From Planctomycetota bacterium (GTDB lineage Bacteria > Planctomycetota > Phycisphaerae > Sedimentisphaerales > Anaerobacaceae): a stretch of DNA of 37,224 bases. The position numbers and the translations under genes are program-made. The stretch covers positions 1 to 37,224 of the forward strand of contig JALORE010000040.1 in NCBI GenBank assembly GCA_025459125.1, written 5' to 3'. Positions 14,410 through 22,088 of this stretch are shown piece by piece (the stretch's first letter is position 1; the number at the start of each line of letters is the position of its first letter). The notes below the pieces were generated by a model. That model saw only the letters and a program-made list of their open reading frames with translations. It did no database searches and was not told the origin of the DNA.

Positions 14410-16509
14410 ATGCCTGTGTCCTGGGGAATCCGTTCAGTTGTGGTGCCGATGGCGATCTTTGTATCCTGGGTGAGCAGGCCAGGTGCGGGGGCCGAAGTCA
14501 CCGTCGTCCTCCCCGAGCGGGGACATCCCTTTCTGGCTTGCACGGCCCAAGAGCTCGGACGGCTGCGGCAGGCGTATCGAGGCTCGGGGTCCCAGCAGGG
14601 CATCGTGGCCGACCGGGTGCAGGAAGCGCAACGGTTCCTCGGTGAGCCGCTGGAATTTCCGCCGCGCGGCGGGCAGCACAACCAGTGGTACCAGTGTGAC
14701 AGTTGCGAGACGGCGCTGCGGACCGTCGATGCGACCCATCATCGGTGTCCCCGGTGCGGCAAGGTCTACTCGGGTCCACCCTACGATGACGTGATCTTCA
14801 GCCAGCAGCACGGCCGCAATCTCCAGCGGATGGTGACCGCCGCGTGGGCCTACGCCATTGCGGAAGACCAGCGTTGCGCCGAGTATGCGGCCCGCGTCCT
14901 CCTTGGCTATGCCCAGCGCTACGAGCAGTATCCCTATCACAGTTCTTCCCGGGACGACAAGAGCCGCTCCGGCGGGCACCTGTTCGAGCAGACGCTGAAT
15001 GAAGCCGCCGACCTGGCAACGGAGATCGGGCCGGCCTACGACCTGATCCATGACTCGGGGGTGCTCTCCGCCGCGGACCACCAGGCCATCCGCCGCGGAC
15101 TGTTGCTGCCGATGCTGCGGAACATCGACAAGAACAAGACCGGCAAGAGCAACTGGCAGACTTGGCACGACGCCGCGATGATCTGGGGCGGGGCCCTGGT
15201 CCGCGACCCGGCTTGGGTCCAGAAGGCGATCACCGACCCTCAAAACGGCTTTCTTTACCAGATGGGCGTTTCCGTATCCAAGGAAGGGATGTGGTACGAG
15301 AACAGTTGGGGCTATCACTTCTACACGCTTGGAGCCCTGGTCAACATCGCCGAGACCGCCCGGCGACTGGGCATCGATCTCTGGTCCAACGAGCGGCTTC
15401 ATAAGATGTTCACGCTGCCGGTCCACTACACGATGGCCGACGGCAGCCTGCCGCGCTTCGGCGATGATGTGAGCTCGTCCGCCCGGCGCGTGGGCCGCCT
15501 GTTCGAGCCGGCCTACCATGCCTACCGCGACCCGCAGATCCTGGCCCTGCTGGGCGACCGGATGAGCTTCGAGAACCTGCTGCTGGGTCGAACCGCGGCG
15601 CCGGTGGCCCAACCACCCGCGTTGGAGAGCCGGGTGTTCGAGGATGCGGGACACGCGATCTTGAGGATCGGGGGTGAAGCGGGCTTGACGGCCGCCCTGA
15701 CGTTCGGTCCCTATGGCGGCTTTCACGGGCATTTCGACAAGCTGAGCTTCGTCTTCTTCGGCTTTGGCCGGGAGCTGGGTGTGGATCCCGGCCGGGCCCG
15801 CAGCCAGGCCTACCGGCTGCCGATCCACACGAAATGGTACAAGGCTACGCTCGCGCACAACGCGGTGCTGGTGGACCGGCAGAGCCAGAAGCCCGCCGCC
15901 GGCAGATCGCTCCAGTTCGAATCCGCCCGCGACTACGTCCTGGCCGCGGCAGCCTGCGACGAGGCTTATCCCGGCGTGAGCCAGACACGCTGGCTCCTCA
16001 TGACGCCCAGGTACCTGCTCGTCATCGACCGGCTGCGGTCGGAAACGGGACATCGGTTTGACTGGCTGTACCACAACCGGGGCGAGAAGGTGATCTGCGA
16101 CGCGGTCCGGGACGATGTGACCCTCGCCGGGGAGTTCCCGGGCGGCGAGTACATCCGCCACGCGCGGCGCGGCGCCGCCGACACCGCCATCCGGGCCCAG
16201 TTCCCCGACGCCCGCGTCAGCACGCATTTGACGATGGCCGCCGCCCCGGGCACCATCGTGACAACCGGTGAGGGCGTCGGCGGATCGGTGGACGATGGCG
16301 TGCCGGTGATCATGATCGCCCGGGAGGGTCGGGAAGCGTGGTTCACGGCGGTTCTCGAACCGGTGCGTTCCGACGGCCGGCCCCAGGTCACCGATGTGCA
16401 ATTCACGCCGGCCGCCGACGGTCCTGTCGTCACCATCACTTGCGGCACGCAGGCTGAACTCGTGACGATCCGGCCGGATGGCAAGGTCTCGGTGGCCCCA
16501 GGCCGGTAG
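14410..16509 (+). CDS. Secreted heparinase II/III-like polysaccharide lyase
   Basis: A 699-aa predicted exported protein with a hydrophobic N-terminal segment at about 5-20. An alpha-helical toroid region runs from about 50 to 390, including WYENSWGYHFYTLGAL. A heparinase II/III-like beta-sheet region follows, with AGHAILRIGG, FGPYGGFHGHFDKLSF (His-rich catalytic-type segment) and WYKATLAHNAVLVD. This architecture is seen in alginate/heparin-type lyases (for example PL15 and PL17), which cleave uronic-acid polymers by beta-elimination; the true substrate is not determinable. Unusually, a four-Cys zinc ribbon (Cys96, Cys99, Cys113, Cys116) sits near the N-terminus. ATG at 14410 is preferred, with AAGGGG upstream; a GTG three codons earlier is possible. 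Confidence 0.85.
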   Translation: MPVSWGIRSVVVPMAIFVSWVSRPGAGAEVTVVLPERGHPFLACTAQELGRLRQAYRGSGSQQGIVADRVQEAQRFLGEPLEFPPRGGQHNQWYQCDSCETALRTVDATHHRCPRCGKVYSGPPYDDVIFSQQHGRNLQRMVTAAWAYAIAEDQRCAEYAARVLLGYAQRYEQYPYHSSSRDDKSRSGGHLFEQTLNEAADLATEIGPAYDLIHDSGVLSAADHQAIRRGLLLPMLRNIDKNKTGKSNWQTWHDAAMIWGGALVRDPAWVQKAITDPQNGFLYQMGVSVSKEGMWYENSWGYHFYTLGALVNIAETARRLGIDLWSNERLHKMFTLPVHYTMADGSLPRFGDDVSSSARRVGRLFEPAYHAYRDPQILALLGDRMSFENLLLGRTAAPVAQPPALESRVFEDAGHAILRIGGEAGLTAALTFGPYGGFHGHFDKLSFVFFGFGRELGVDPGRARSQAYRLPIHTKWYKATLAHNAVLVDRQSQKPAAGRSLQFESARDYVLAAAACDEAYPGVSQTRWLLMTPRYLLVIDRLRSETGHRFDWLYHNRGEKVICDAVRDDVTLAGEFPGGEYIRHARRGAADTAIRAQFPDARVSTHLTMAAAPGTIVTTGEGVGGSVDDGVPVIMIAREGREAWFTAVLEPVRSDGRPQVTDVQFTPAADGPVVTITCGTQAELVTIRPDGKVSVAPGR

Positions 16510-16533
16510 AGGACCCGGGACGGGCGACGCAGC

Positions 16534-16575
16534 CCAAAAAAGAAAGGGCTGCGACTTGATGAAGACGCAGCCCTT
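16534..16575 (-). terminator. Intrinsic terminator of the PEP-CTERM gene
   Basis: On the minus strand AAGGGCTGCG and CGCAGCCCTT form a perfect 10-bp stem (16575-16566 and 16553-16544) around a 12-nt loop, followed by TCTTTTTT. It lies 33 nt past the stop at 16608. On the plus strand the overlapping GCAGCCC/GGGCTGC stem (16529-16552) could also slow transcription out of the lyase gene. Confidence 0.8.
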
Positions 16576-16607
16576 GTGAGACAAAGAGTACTACAACCTG
16601 CATTCGC

Positions 16608-17324
16608 TTACAGCGTTCGGCGCGACCGCAGCCAGGAAACCAATCCCGCGCCCATGCTGGCCAGCAGGATCGCCCCCGGAGCCGGAACTACTGGCGGCGG
16701 CGGTGGCGGCGGTGGTGGCGGCGGTGGCGGCGGCGGCGGGAGCGGCGGCTCGTAGCTGTAGCCGTAATCCCAGTGAGCCGTCACCTGCAACCGCGAACTC
16801 TGCACGGCAACATCGGAGTCGTTATTCGGCACCCGCGCCTGCACGTAAAAGCCTGTCGGCGCCAACCATGCGTCGGCATCGCTCAACGTAATCAGGCTCG
16901 AGCCCGTGCCTCCGTGAAACAGCCCGCCGGTCTCCGTCAGAGTGCCGATCTGAGCTGTCCAAGAACTGGCGCTCGGTCCGCGCCATACCGGATAGGTCGA
17001 CGCATTGACACCCGAGTTCCCAATCGTCAGCAAAGCGCTATCGATCGCGATGGCCGGCGCGTCCCAGGTTAGGGTGCCGGCAGGATCGAAGCCCAAATCT
17101 GCCATGGTGGGCAGCGTGGGCGCCGTGGCGTTCTCATACGGCTGGAACCACGTGATCTTGCTCGACCAGTCACTCGCGAAGACCTTCGTAAAACCCGAGT
17201 TCACAGTGTTGTCCCAGGCAGGGGCGTTCCAAGTCCATGCCCCGGCAATGGGCGTTGCGAATGCAGCCGTACTCCCGGCGAGCAGAACACCCGCCATCAT
17301 ACAAACTGCAAAAATCCTCTTCAT
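16608..17324 (-). CDS. PEP-CTERM sorting-domain protein with polyproline stalk
   Basis: A 238-aa exported protein with a signal peptide (residues 1-23, ending AAFA). The secreted middle is Trp/Thr/Ser-rich with no recognised domain. A run of 16 prolines follows (after EPPL), then a PEP-CTERM-type signal: VPAPG motif, the transmembrane segment AILLASMGAGLVSWL, and the basic end RSRRTL. Such proteins are cleaved and anchored or released by exosortases and often end up in the envelope or extracellular matrix. No exosortase gene is in the window. The ATG at 17324 has GAAAGGAG 9 nt upstream. The gene has its own strong promoter, a roughly 350-nt leader and an intrinsic terminator, so it is probably monocistronic. 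Confidence 0.9.
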   Translation of the reverse strand: MKRIFAVCMMAGVLLAGSTAAFATPIAGAWTWNAPAWDNTVNSGFTKVFASDWSSKITWFQPYENATAPTLPTMADLGFDPAGTLTWDAPAIAIDSALLTIGNSGVNASTYPVWRGPSASSWTAQIGTLTETGGLFHGGTGSSLITLSDADAWLAPTGFYVQARVPNNDSDVAVQSSRLQVTAHWDYGYSYEPPLPPPPPPPPPPPPPPPPVVPAPGAILLASMGAGLVSWLRSRRTL

Positions 17325-17672
17325 CTTCCACTTCTCCTTTCGTACAAGTACTTCCCGGTGCTATTCATCCCTTCATCCGTGCGACCGGTACCCCGCCGCA
17401 AAGAAAGAGAGATAAATCGCACCCTGTCACACTAATTGAGAGATGTCCTCGAACACCACCTCCTTTCTTAGGTGACACCACGGTGGCGGTCCCGAAAGGA
17501 GACAACCACCCCCTCTCCCTAGATGCCCTCGACAAAGGACATCCATTTGAACGCTCGCAGCATTCGTCTCCGGCCTGACAAAGGCCGGACATCAAGATCC
17601 GTGCGCACACACGCACGCCATGCCCAGGAATGATCCCATGTGCCAATGCTTGCGAGTCCTCCTCCATGAGGA
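17325..17672 (-). promoter_or_regulatory. Long structured 5' leader of the PEP-CTERM gene, possible riboregulator
   Basis: Between the predicted start (about 17672) and the ATG lie several pairing elements, written here as minus-strand RNA. A 6-bp hairpin lies at the very start (17673-17659). A perfect 7-bp TCCGGCC stem lies at 17589-17569. GATGTCCT (17543-17536) pairs with AGGACATC (17449-17442). The anti-Shine-Dalgarno octamer CTCCTTTC (17501-17494) can pair fully with the internal GAAAGGAG (17467-17460) and equally with the gene's own GAAAGGAG (17341-17334). The internal site also sits in a CACCT/AGGTG hairpin (17474-17457). No known riboswitch signature was recognised. Confidence 0.45.
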
Positions 17673-17678
17673 GCCTCT

Positions 17679-17708
17679 ATTTTACGCGATTTACCCCCAT
17701 CCTGTCAA
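17679..17708 (-). promoter_or_regulatory. Strong sigma70-type promoter for the PEP-CTERM gene
   Basis: On the minus strand a perfect TTGACA (17708-17703) is followed after 18 nt by TAAAAT (17684-17679). The predicted transcript starts near 17672, about 350 nt ahead of the ATG. Confidence 0.65.
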
Positions 17709-17797
17709 CCTCCCAAACCTCCATTTTCGGGCAGGGACCCCGCATTCTTGCGCCAAAAAGGGACATTCTCGAAAAATAATGAAGAAACCGTGGCCCC

Positions 17798-19225
17798 TCA
17801 GCTCCATTGGCGGTCGTGGGAGTCCCGCGCATTCCACTCGTCGGTTGGCGCGAAACACTCCTCGCCCCGGGCCAAGTGCTGCTTGACCACCTCGAGGTTC
17901 AGTTCGACCCCCAAACCCGAGGTTTCCGTCACGCGGGCGAAGCCCTGCTGGTGCAGCGGTTTCTCGATGCCTGTCACCAGATCCTCCCACCAGGGGACGT
18001 CGACGCCATGGTGCTCCAGGGCCACGAAGTTCTCCGTCGCCGCTGCGCAGTGGACATTAGCCATAAAGGACACCGGCGAGCCGGCGAAGTGCATGACCAT
18101 GGGGACGCCGGCTTCCTGGGCATAATCGCCGATTTTCTTGGTCTCTAAGATCCCACCGGCGGTCGCCAGGTCCGGGTGGACCATGTCCACCGCCCGCTGG
18201 TCGATCAGGTCCTTGAACCCGCTGAGGCAGTAGATGTCCTCGCCGGTCAGGGTGGGGACCTCGATCGCACCGGTGATCTCCTTGAGCAGCGCCGTGTACT
18301 GCCAGGGCACCATATCCTCCAGCCAGGCCATCTGGTACCGTTCCAGGGCCTTGCCCAGCCGGATGCAGCTATTGACGTCCAGGTACCCGAAGTGATCCGC
18401 GCCCAGCGGGATCTCGGAGCCGATTTCCTTGCGGACCTGGGCCACGTAGCCGGCCAGCGCGTCGATCCCTTTGTCCGTAAGTTGAATCCGGGTAAAGGGA
18501 TGCGTCGGGTTCCGATACCGGTCCCACTCCGTGCCGGGCGGTCGGCTCAGAGTTCCGGGGATATTGCGCAGGAGATTGGTTCCCAGGTCCATCTTCAAGA
18601 AGGAGAAACCTGCTTTGACTCGTTCCTTGAGCTTCGTGGCGAACCCCTCCTTGTTCGTCACCGACGGCGTGTCGGCGTACAGGCGGACGCGCTCCCGGTA
18701 CCGGCCGCCCAGCATCCGGTAGACGGGGACGCCGTAGGCCTTGCCGGCCAGGTCCCATAAAGCCATCTCCACGCCGGAGACGCCGCCCCCCTGCCGGCCG
18801 TGGCCCCCGAACTGTCGAATCCGCTTGAAGACCCGCTCCACGTCGCAGGGGTTCTCGCCCAGGAGCCGGCCCTTGAGCATCAGGGCATACCGTTTGCTGC
18901 CGCCGTCACGGACTTCGCCGTAACCGGAGATTCCCTGGTTCGTATCGATGCGGATCAAAGGCACCCGCATGGGAGCGCCGGTGATGACCGCGACCCGCAG
19001 ATCGGTGATCCGCAACTGCGTGGGCTGCGAGGCCCGACTGACACTCTGGGTCGCACAGGCCACCTGGTCCTCGATGGAAGAGCCCACCAGGCCGGCCAGG
19101 CTCAGGCCGCCCAGGCCCTTCAACAGGGTACGGCGGGGAAACGCGCTCGGTTGCGGAGTGCGGAGTGCGGAGTGCGGAGTGGCGATGCCGGCATCGTCGC
19201 ACGCAGCGAACAGGTGTTTCTTCAC
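17798..19225 (-). CDS. Exported enolase-superfamily protein (mandelate racemase/muconate lactonizing type)
   Basis: A 475-aa protein with a Tat-type signal (PRRTLLKGLGGLSLAGLVG). The N-terminal capping domain is followed by a TIM barrel. Expected landmarks are FSFLKMDLGTN at the Lys position, LGADHFGYLD for the first metal ligand, WLEDMVPWQ for the second, LTGEDIYC for the third, and MHFAGSP near the general-base His position. The family abstracts a proton alpha to a carboxylate; sugar-acid dehydratase activity is the usual job in such contexts. The start is GTG at 19225 with GGGAGG upstream. An RraA-like gene lies 66 nt upstream on the same strand, suggesting one pathway. Oddly, a heptanucleotide repeat encodes part of the region before the twin arginines. 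Confidence 0.88.
   Translation of the reverse strand: MKKHLFAACDDAGIATPHSALRTPQPSAFPRRTLLKGLGGLSLAGLVGSSIEDQVACATQSVSRASQPTQLRITDLRVAVITGAPMRVPLIRIDTNQGISGYGEVRDGGSKRYALMLKGRLLGENPCDVERVFKRIRQFGGHGRQGGGVSGVEMALWDLAGKAYGVPVYRMLGGRYRERVRLYADTPSVTNKEGFATKLKERVKAGFSFLKMDLGTNLLRNIPGTLSRPPGTEWDRYRNPTHPFTRIQLTDKGIDALAGYVAQVRKEIGSEIPLGADHFGYLDVNSCIRLGKALERYQMAWLEDMVPWQYTALLKEITGAIEVPTLTGEDIYCLSGFKDLIDQRAVDMVHPDLATAGGILETKKIGDYAQEAGVPMVMHFAGSPVSFMANVHCAAATENFVALEHHGVDVPWWEDLVTGIEKPLHQQGFARVTETSGLGVELNLEVVKQHLARGEECFAPTDEWNARDSHDRQWS
19153..19180. repeat. Four perfect copies of GCGGAGT inside the signal region
   Basis: GCGGAGT occurs four times head to tail at 19153-19180. On the coding strand this gives the HSALRTPQ segment ahead of the twin-arginine motif. 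A change of one or two repeat units would shift the frame at the very start of the gene. Confidence 0.9.
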
Positions 19226-19291
19226 GACAGCCTCCCTCTTTGCGGGCTTGCGGCTTTGGGCTTGGGGACACGAAATCCGGCAGGTAAAGCC

Positions 19292-20269
19292 CTACCAGGT
19301 ACGCTTGTCGAGGATCTCCTGGATGGCTTCTTTCGGCACCGGCAGGTCGTTCTTGTTCTGCTCGAGCCACTGGAAGAAGTCCTTGCGGATTTCTTCGGAC
19401 CAGCGGCCATCGATCTGGCCGGGAGTGTACTTGCCCTCCTTGAGCCGCTGGTGTCCGAAGCGGTCGCGCAGCATGACGGCTTCGGCGTTCTTGACCACTT
19501 TCTCGGCCAACTGGGCGGGAATGAAGATGACGCCTTCCCGCTTGGCCAGGACCACGTCACCCGGCAGGCAGATCGCCCGTCCGATCCGAATCGGGACGTT
19601 GATGCCCGTCAGCATCATATCCTGGATGAAGGACGGGTCCCACCCGCGGGCAAACACGTTGAACCCTTCGATCTCCCCCAGCCCCTCGATGTCGCGGACG
19701 CTCCCGTCGAAGATCACGCCGTTGCCGCTCTTGGCGAAGATCGAGTTGCCGAGGTTGTCACCGATCAGGGTACCGTCGACCACCTTGCCCATACCGTCCG
19801 CGACGTAAACGTCGCCCTTCTGGAGCATGTCGATGGGCCAGGAATTGGAGGACCCGACCCGGCCTTCGGCCTTGCCGGTGTCGTCGAGCAGTTTCTTCAG
19901 ATCCGGCCGGGCCGGCATATACTGGGCCGTCAGGGCCCGCCCGACGACCGGCACATCCTGATGGAGGATCTGCCAGCCGCCTTCGAACTGGCAGCGGTAA
20001 CCCTCGTTCCGTATGATGGCCCAGGCCTCTTCGAGGGAGACGTTCTTCATCCGCCGGAGGATATCGTCCGGGACCCTGGGCCGGCCATCCGGCAGCCGCT
20101 CGCCCGCCCACGCGGACGTAACGAGCTGCACCTGATCCACCGTCGTGACGCTCAGCTTCGGCGTGCCGGGGGCGCCGCCGACCGCCAGGGCCGACAGCAA
20201 TGCAACCAGAAGCGCAACCCGGACCCAGTTCCACCGTCTCATTCTCGCAGGGCAGGCACTCACAACCAT
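19292..20269 (-). CDS. Exported RraA-like protein (HMG/CHA aldolase superfamily)
   Basis: A 325-aa protein. Residues about 15-32 form a signal-like hydrophobic segment (VRVALLVALLSALAVGG). The RraA-like core spans roughly 95-270: VPVVGRALTAQYMP, GDVYVADGMGKVVDGTLIGD, then NGVIFDGSVRDIEGL, which carries the Arg-Asp pair of the active site, and CLPGDVVLAKREGVIFIP. Non-RNase-regulator members are divalent-metal aldolases or decarboxylases acting on oxo-acids. Together with the enolase-family neighbour 66 nt downstream, a sugar-acid breakdown role is inferred. ATG at 20269 has AAAGGAG 6 nt upstream; the in-frame start at 20305 lies ahead of that site. Export of an RraA-like enzyme is unusual. Confidence 0.85.
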   Translation of the reverse strand: MVVSACPARMRRWNWVRVALLVALLSALAVGGAPGTPKLSVTTVDQVQLVTSAWAGERLPDGRPRVPDDILRRMKNVSLEEAWAIIRNEGYRCQFEGGWQILHQDVPVVGRALTAQYMPARPDLKKLLDDTGKAEGRVGSSNSWPIDMLQKGDVYVADGMGKVVDGTLIGDNLGNSIFAKSGNGVIFDGSVRDIEGLGEIEGFNVFARGWDPSFIQDMMLTGINVPIRIGRAICLPGDVVLAKREGVIFIPAQLAEKVVKNAEAVMLRDRFGHQRLKEGKYTPGQIDGRWSEEIRKDFFQWLEQNKNDLPVPKEAIQEILDKRTW

Positions 20270-20651
20270 CTTCACTCCTTTCACCCAAAAAGGACCCATG
20301 ACCAAGGCCCGGTGGCGCGTCCGCTCTCACCTGCGGCCCACCGACGAAGTCGGACCTGTCACCGGCCGGCGGCTATTGTACTCGCGGGACAGTTCGCTGG
20401 GGAGTCCACGCAGAAAAAAAGGCAGGACTGGGCCGAAGCCTGCGCGGAAGCCCACCCTCGCACCGGCGCAGCGCGTTCGGAGTTCCGCGTCTACGAGGGC
20501 AGGACTCTTCTCGTCCGTTCTCTCGCAGGAAGCGGCGAAGAGGATTCGGACCCGGCCGAAGGCGGACCTCCGAGCGCGCGGCGCTCCGCGCCCCGGGGGA
20601 TCGAGTCCTGCCGGACGGGAACACAGGGACGGTCATGCACCCCCGACGCGC
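20270..20651. other. Gap with no recognised gene
   Basis: Apart from a TACAAT -10-like sequence (minus strand, 20381-20376) that lacks a good -35, I see only Arg/Pro-rich spurious ORFs. A GGCAGGACT/AGTCCTGCC pair lies about 180 nt apart. Confidence 0.5.
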
Positions 20652-21067
20652 TCACGCCTGCCAATGGTCCTGTAACGGGCCGTCGGCGCCGTAGACGGGG
20701 TCGGCGCCAGGGTCGGGGGATATTCGCGATGCGCATGTCGGCCTGGGGGCGCTCGCCGCGATGGCCCCGGCAGAGGTCGTAGTGCTCCTGCCCCTGGGGA
20801 TACGCGCCGACGACCACGAGGTCCGTGCCGGCGCGGAGGCTCTTGTGCGCCACGCCTGCCGGAAGGATGACGACCTCAACCGCCGACAGGCGCAGCGTGA
20901 TGCCGTGCTCGCCGCCGCAGCGAGGAGTTCCTCCGCCAGCCGGGGCGGTCCCGCGAGCAGAAGAACGCCTCCTCGAAATGACTTCCGGCCAACCCGCGCC
21001 ACCGCAGGCCGGGCACGGAGAAGAGTTGGAGCCTGCGCCCTTTGTCGCGCGGGGTCCGCAGGCTCAT
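20652..21067 (-). pseudogene. Eroded cupin gene (YjlB-like)
   Basis: Two recognisable pieces lie in different frames. The first reads VVILPAGVAHKSL, then TDLVVVGAYPQGQEHYDL and ERPQADMRIANIPRP; the second reads ADPVYGADGPLQDHW and ends at TGA 20652. Removing a single T between them (around 20720) restores the frame and gives the C-terminal half of a YjlB-like cupin. Upstream, GGEHGITLRL is present, but the part back to the ATG at 21067 is in another frame and barely resembles the family, whose full length is about 160-170 aa. The ATG overlaps the stop of the preceding gene (ATGA), so the two were once an operon. Confidence 0.65.
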
Positions 21068-21846
21068 TCGTCCGCGTGGAACAGATTTCGGGCGGCCTTG
21101 AGACCGCATTTCTGGTATCTGTCGTAGGCGCGGGCGGCCCGTTCCCGGATCTTCCCGCCCGTCTCCGAGGCGAGCCACCCGGCGACTGCCGCTTCAAGCG
21201 TGTACGCCTCCGGGGCCATGAAACCCGTGGTCAGCAGGAGGGACTTGCACCGGAGCGCCGCCTAGTGCGGCTGGAAATACGGCCGGCTCGTGCAGGCGAG
21301 CACCATGACGCTGCGCGGTCGGGCATCTCTTTCGGGCGCGGGCGCCTCGACCTGAAAATCCATCAAGCCATTATGCCCGACGTAGACCACAAGGTCTGCC
21401 CCGCCGTGAATCCCAAGAGGGGCTTTCTCCTTTTCCAGCGTCAGCATCCGGGCCCCATTTCCGGCGGCCGCCCCGAGGAATTCCGACACGGCATCCCTGA
21501 TTTTGTCGCCACGGTACGCGTCGGCGACCAGATAGGCATGGGTCGTCCGGTGGCGAAAGACGATTCTCTCCAGAACCCGATCGTTCACGTTCTTCCGGGT
21601 TGCCACGAGCGTCCAGTCCTTGCTCTTGCCCAGGAATGTCCTGACGCCATAGAGCGCACCCCAGTAGAGATTGTGCCCCGGATCGTCGCCTTGGCCCAGT
21701 TCCTTTGGCACCGGAACGATTCCCTGGTGCTCGTTGTCGCACAGAGCCACGAAAACATGAATCGTTTTGGTGCGTTCCGAGGGATTCGCGGAACCGCCCA
21801 GCAGGATCGCGGGCAGGACCAACCAGCCGAGTTTTGCCGCCATCAT
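21064..21846 (-). pseudogene. Exported protein of unknown function, interrupted by a TAG
   Basis: The first 194 codons carry a signal-like N-terminus and then TIHVFVALCDNEHQGIVPVP, NLYWGALYGVRTFLGKS, HAYLVADAYRGDKIRDAV and DLVVYVGHNGLMDF. They end at TAG 21264-21262. The same frame continues without a further stop to TGA 21064, with clear sequence sense: LLLTTGFMAPEAYTLEAAVA, then ARAYDRYQKCGLKAARNLF. From memory, homologues have both halves in one chain of about 260 aa and the same spacing across the break. In the +1 frame over the break, RRSGASP looks more like the family than the in-frame residues, so two compensating indels are a likely cause. Function is unknown. Confidence 0.7.
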
Positions 21847-22088
21847 GGCTCCGTCTCCATCGCTATCCTTCTACACCAGGTCTTCCCCAGCGCGGCCTTC
21901 GGCCGCAACCAAAGCCGCTCCAGCGGGGAACGAGACTCGCAGCCCAGCCGCCCACGGGCGGGAAACCCAAAGACACCGCCGGGGGCGGCTGTGCTACAAG
22001 GCCCGTCCGGCCTTTCCTGCCGGGAGAACGAGAGGTGGCGCCCTGGCATTGCAGCAAGGGCGAGGTCCCAGGTCGCCTCGTCAAACAC
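21847..22088. other. Gap without a recognised gene
   Basis: It contains a GCGGCC-TTC-GGCCGC hairpin (21892-21906) and low-complexity GC-rich sequence. ORFs crossing it look spurious. Confidence 0.5.

Noticed and set aside
17340..17600. Cyclic-di-GMP (GEMM) riboswitch in the PEP-CTERM leader
   Set aside because: Short stretches such as GCGGGGTACCGG and ACCTAAG resemble GEMM pieces, but the order is wrong and the GGACGCAAAGC-type core and tetraloop receptor are missing.
17365..17667. 100-codon ORF spanning the PEP-CTERM leader
   Set aside because: It starts only about 5 nt after the predicted transcript start, has a protein-unlike composition, and overlaps the stable pairing elements. A leader peptide is possible but unproven.
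21847..22088. 81-codon minus-strand ORF between the membrane-protein gene and the interrupted gene
   Set aside because: The translation is Arg/Pro/Leu-rich without motifs and the DNA looks like repetitive intergenic sequence with a GCGGCC hairpin.
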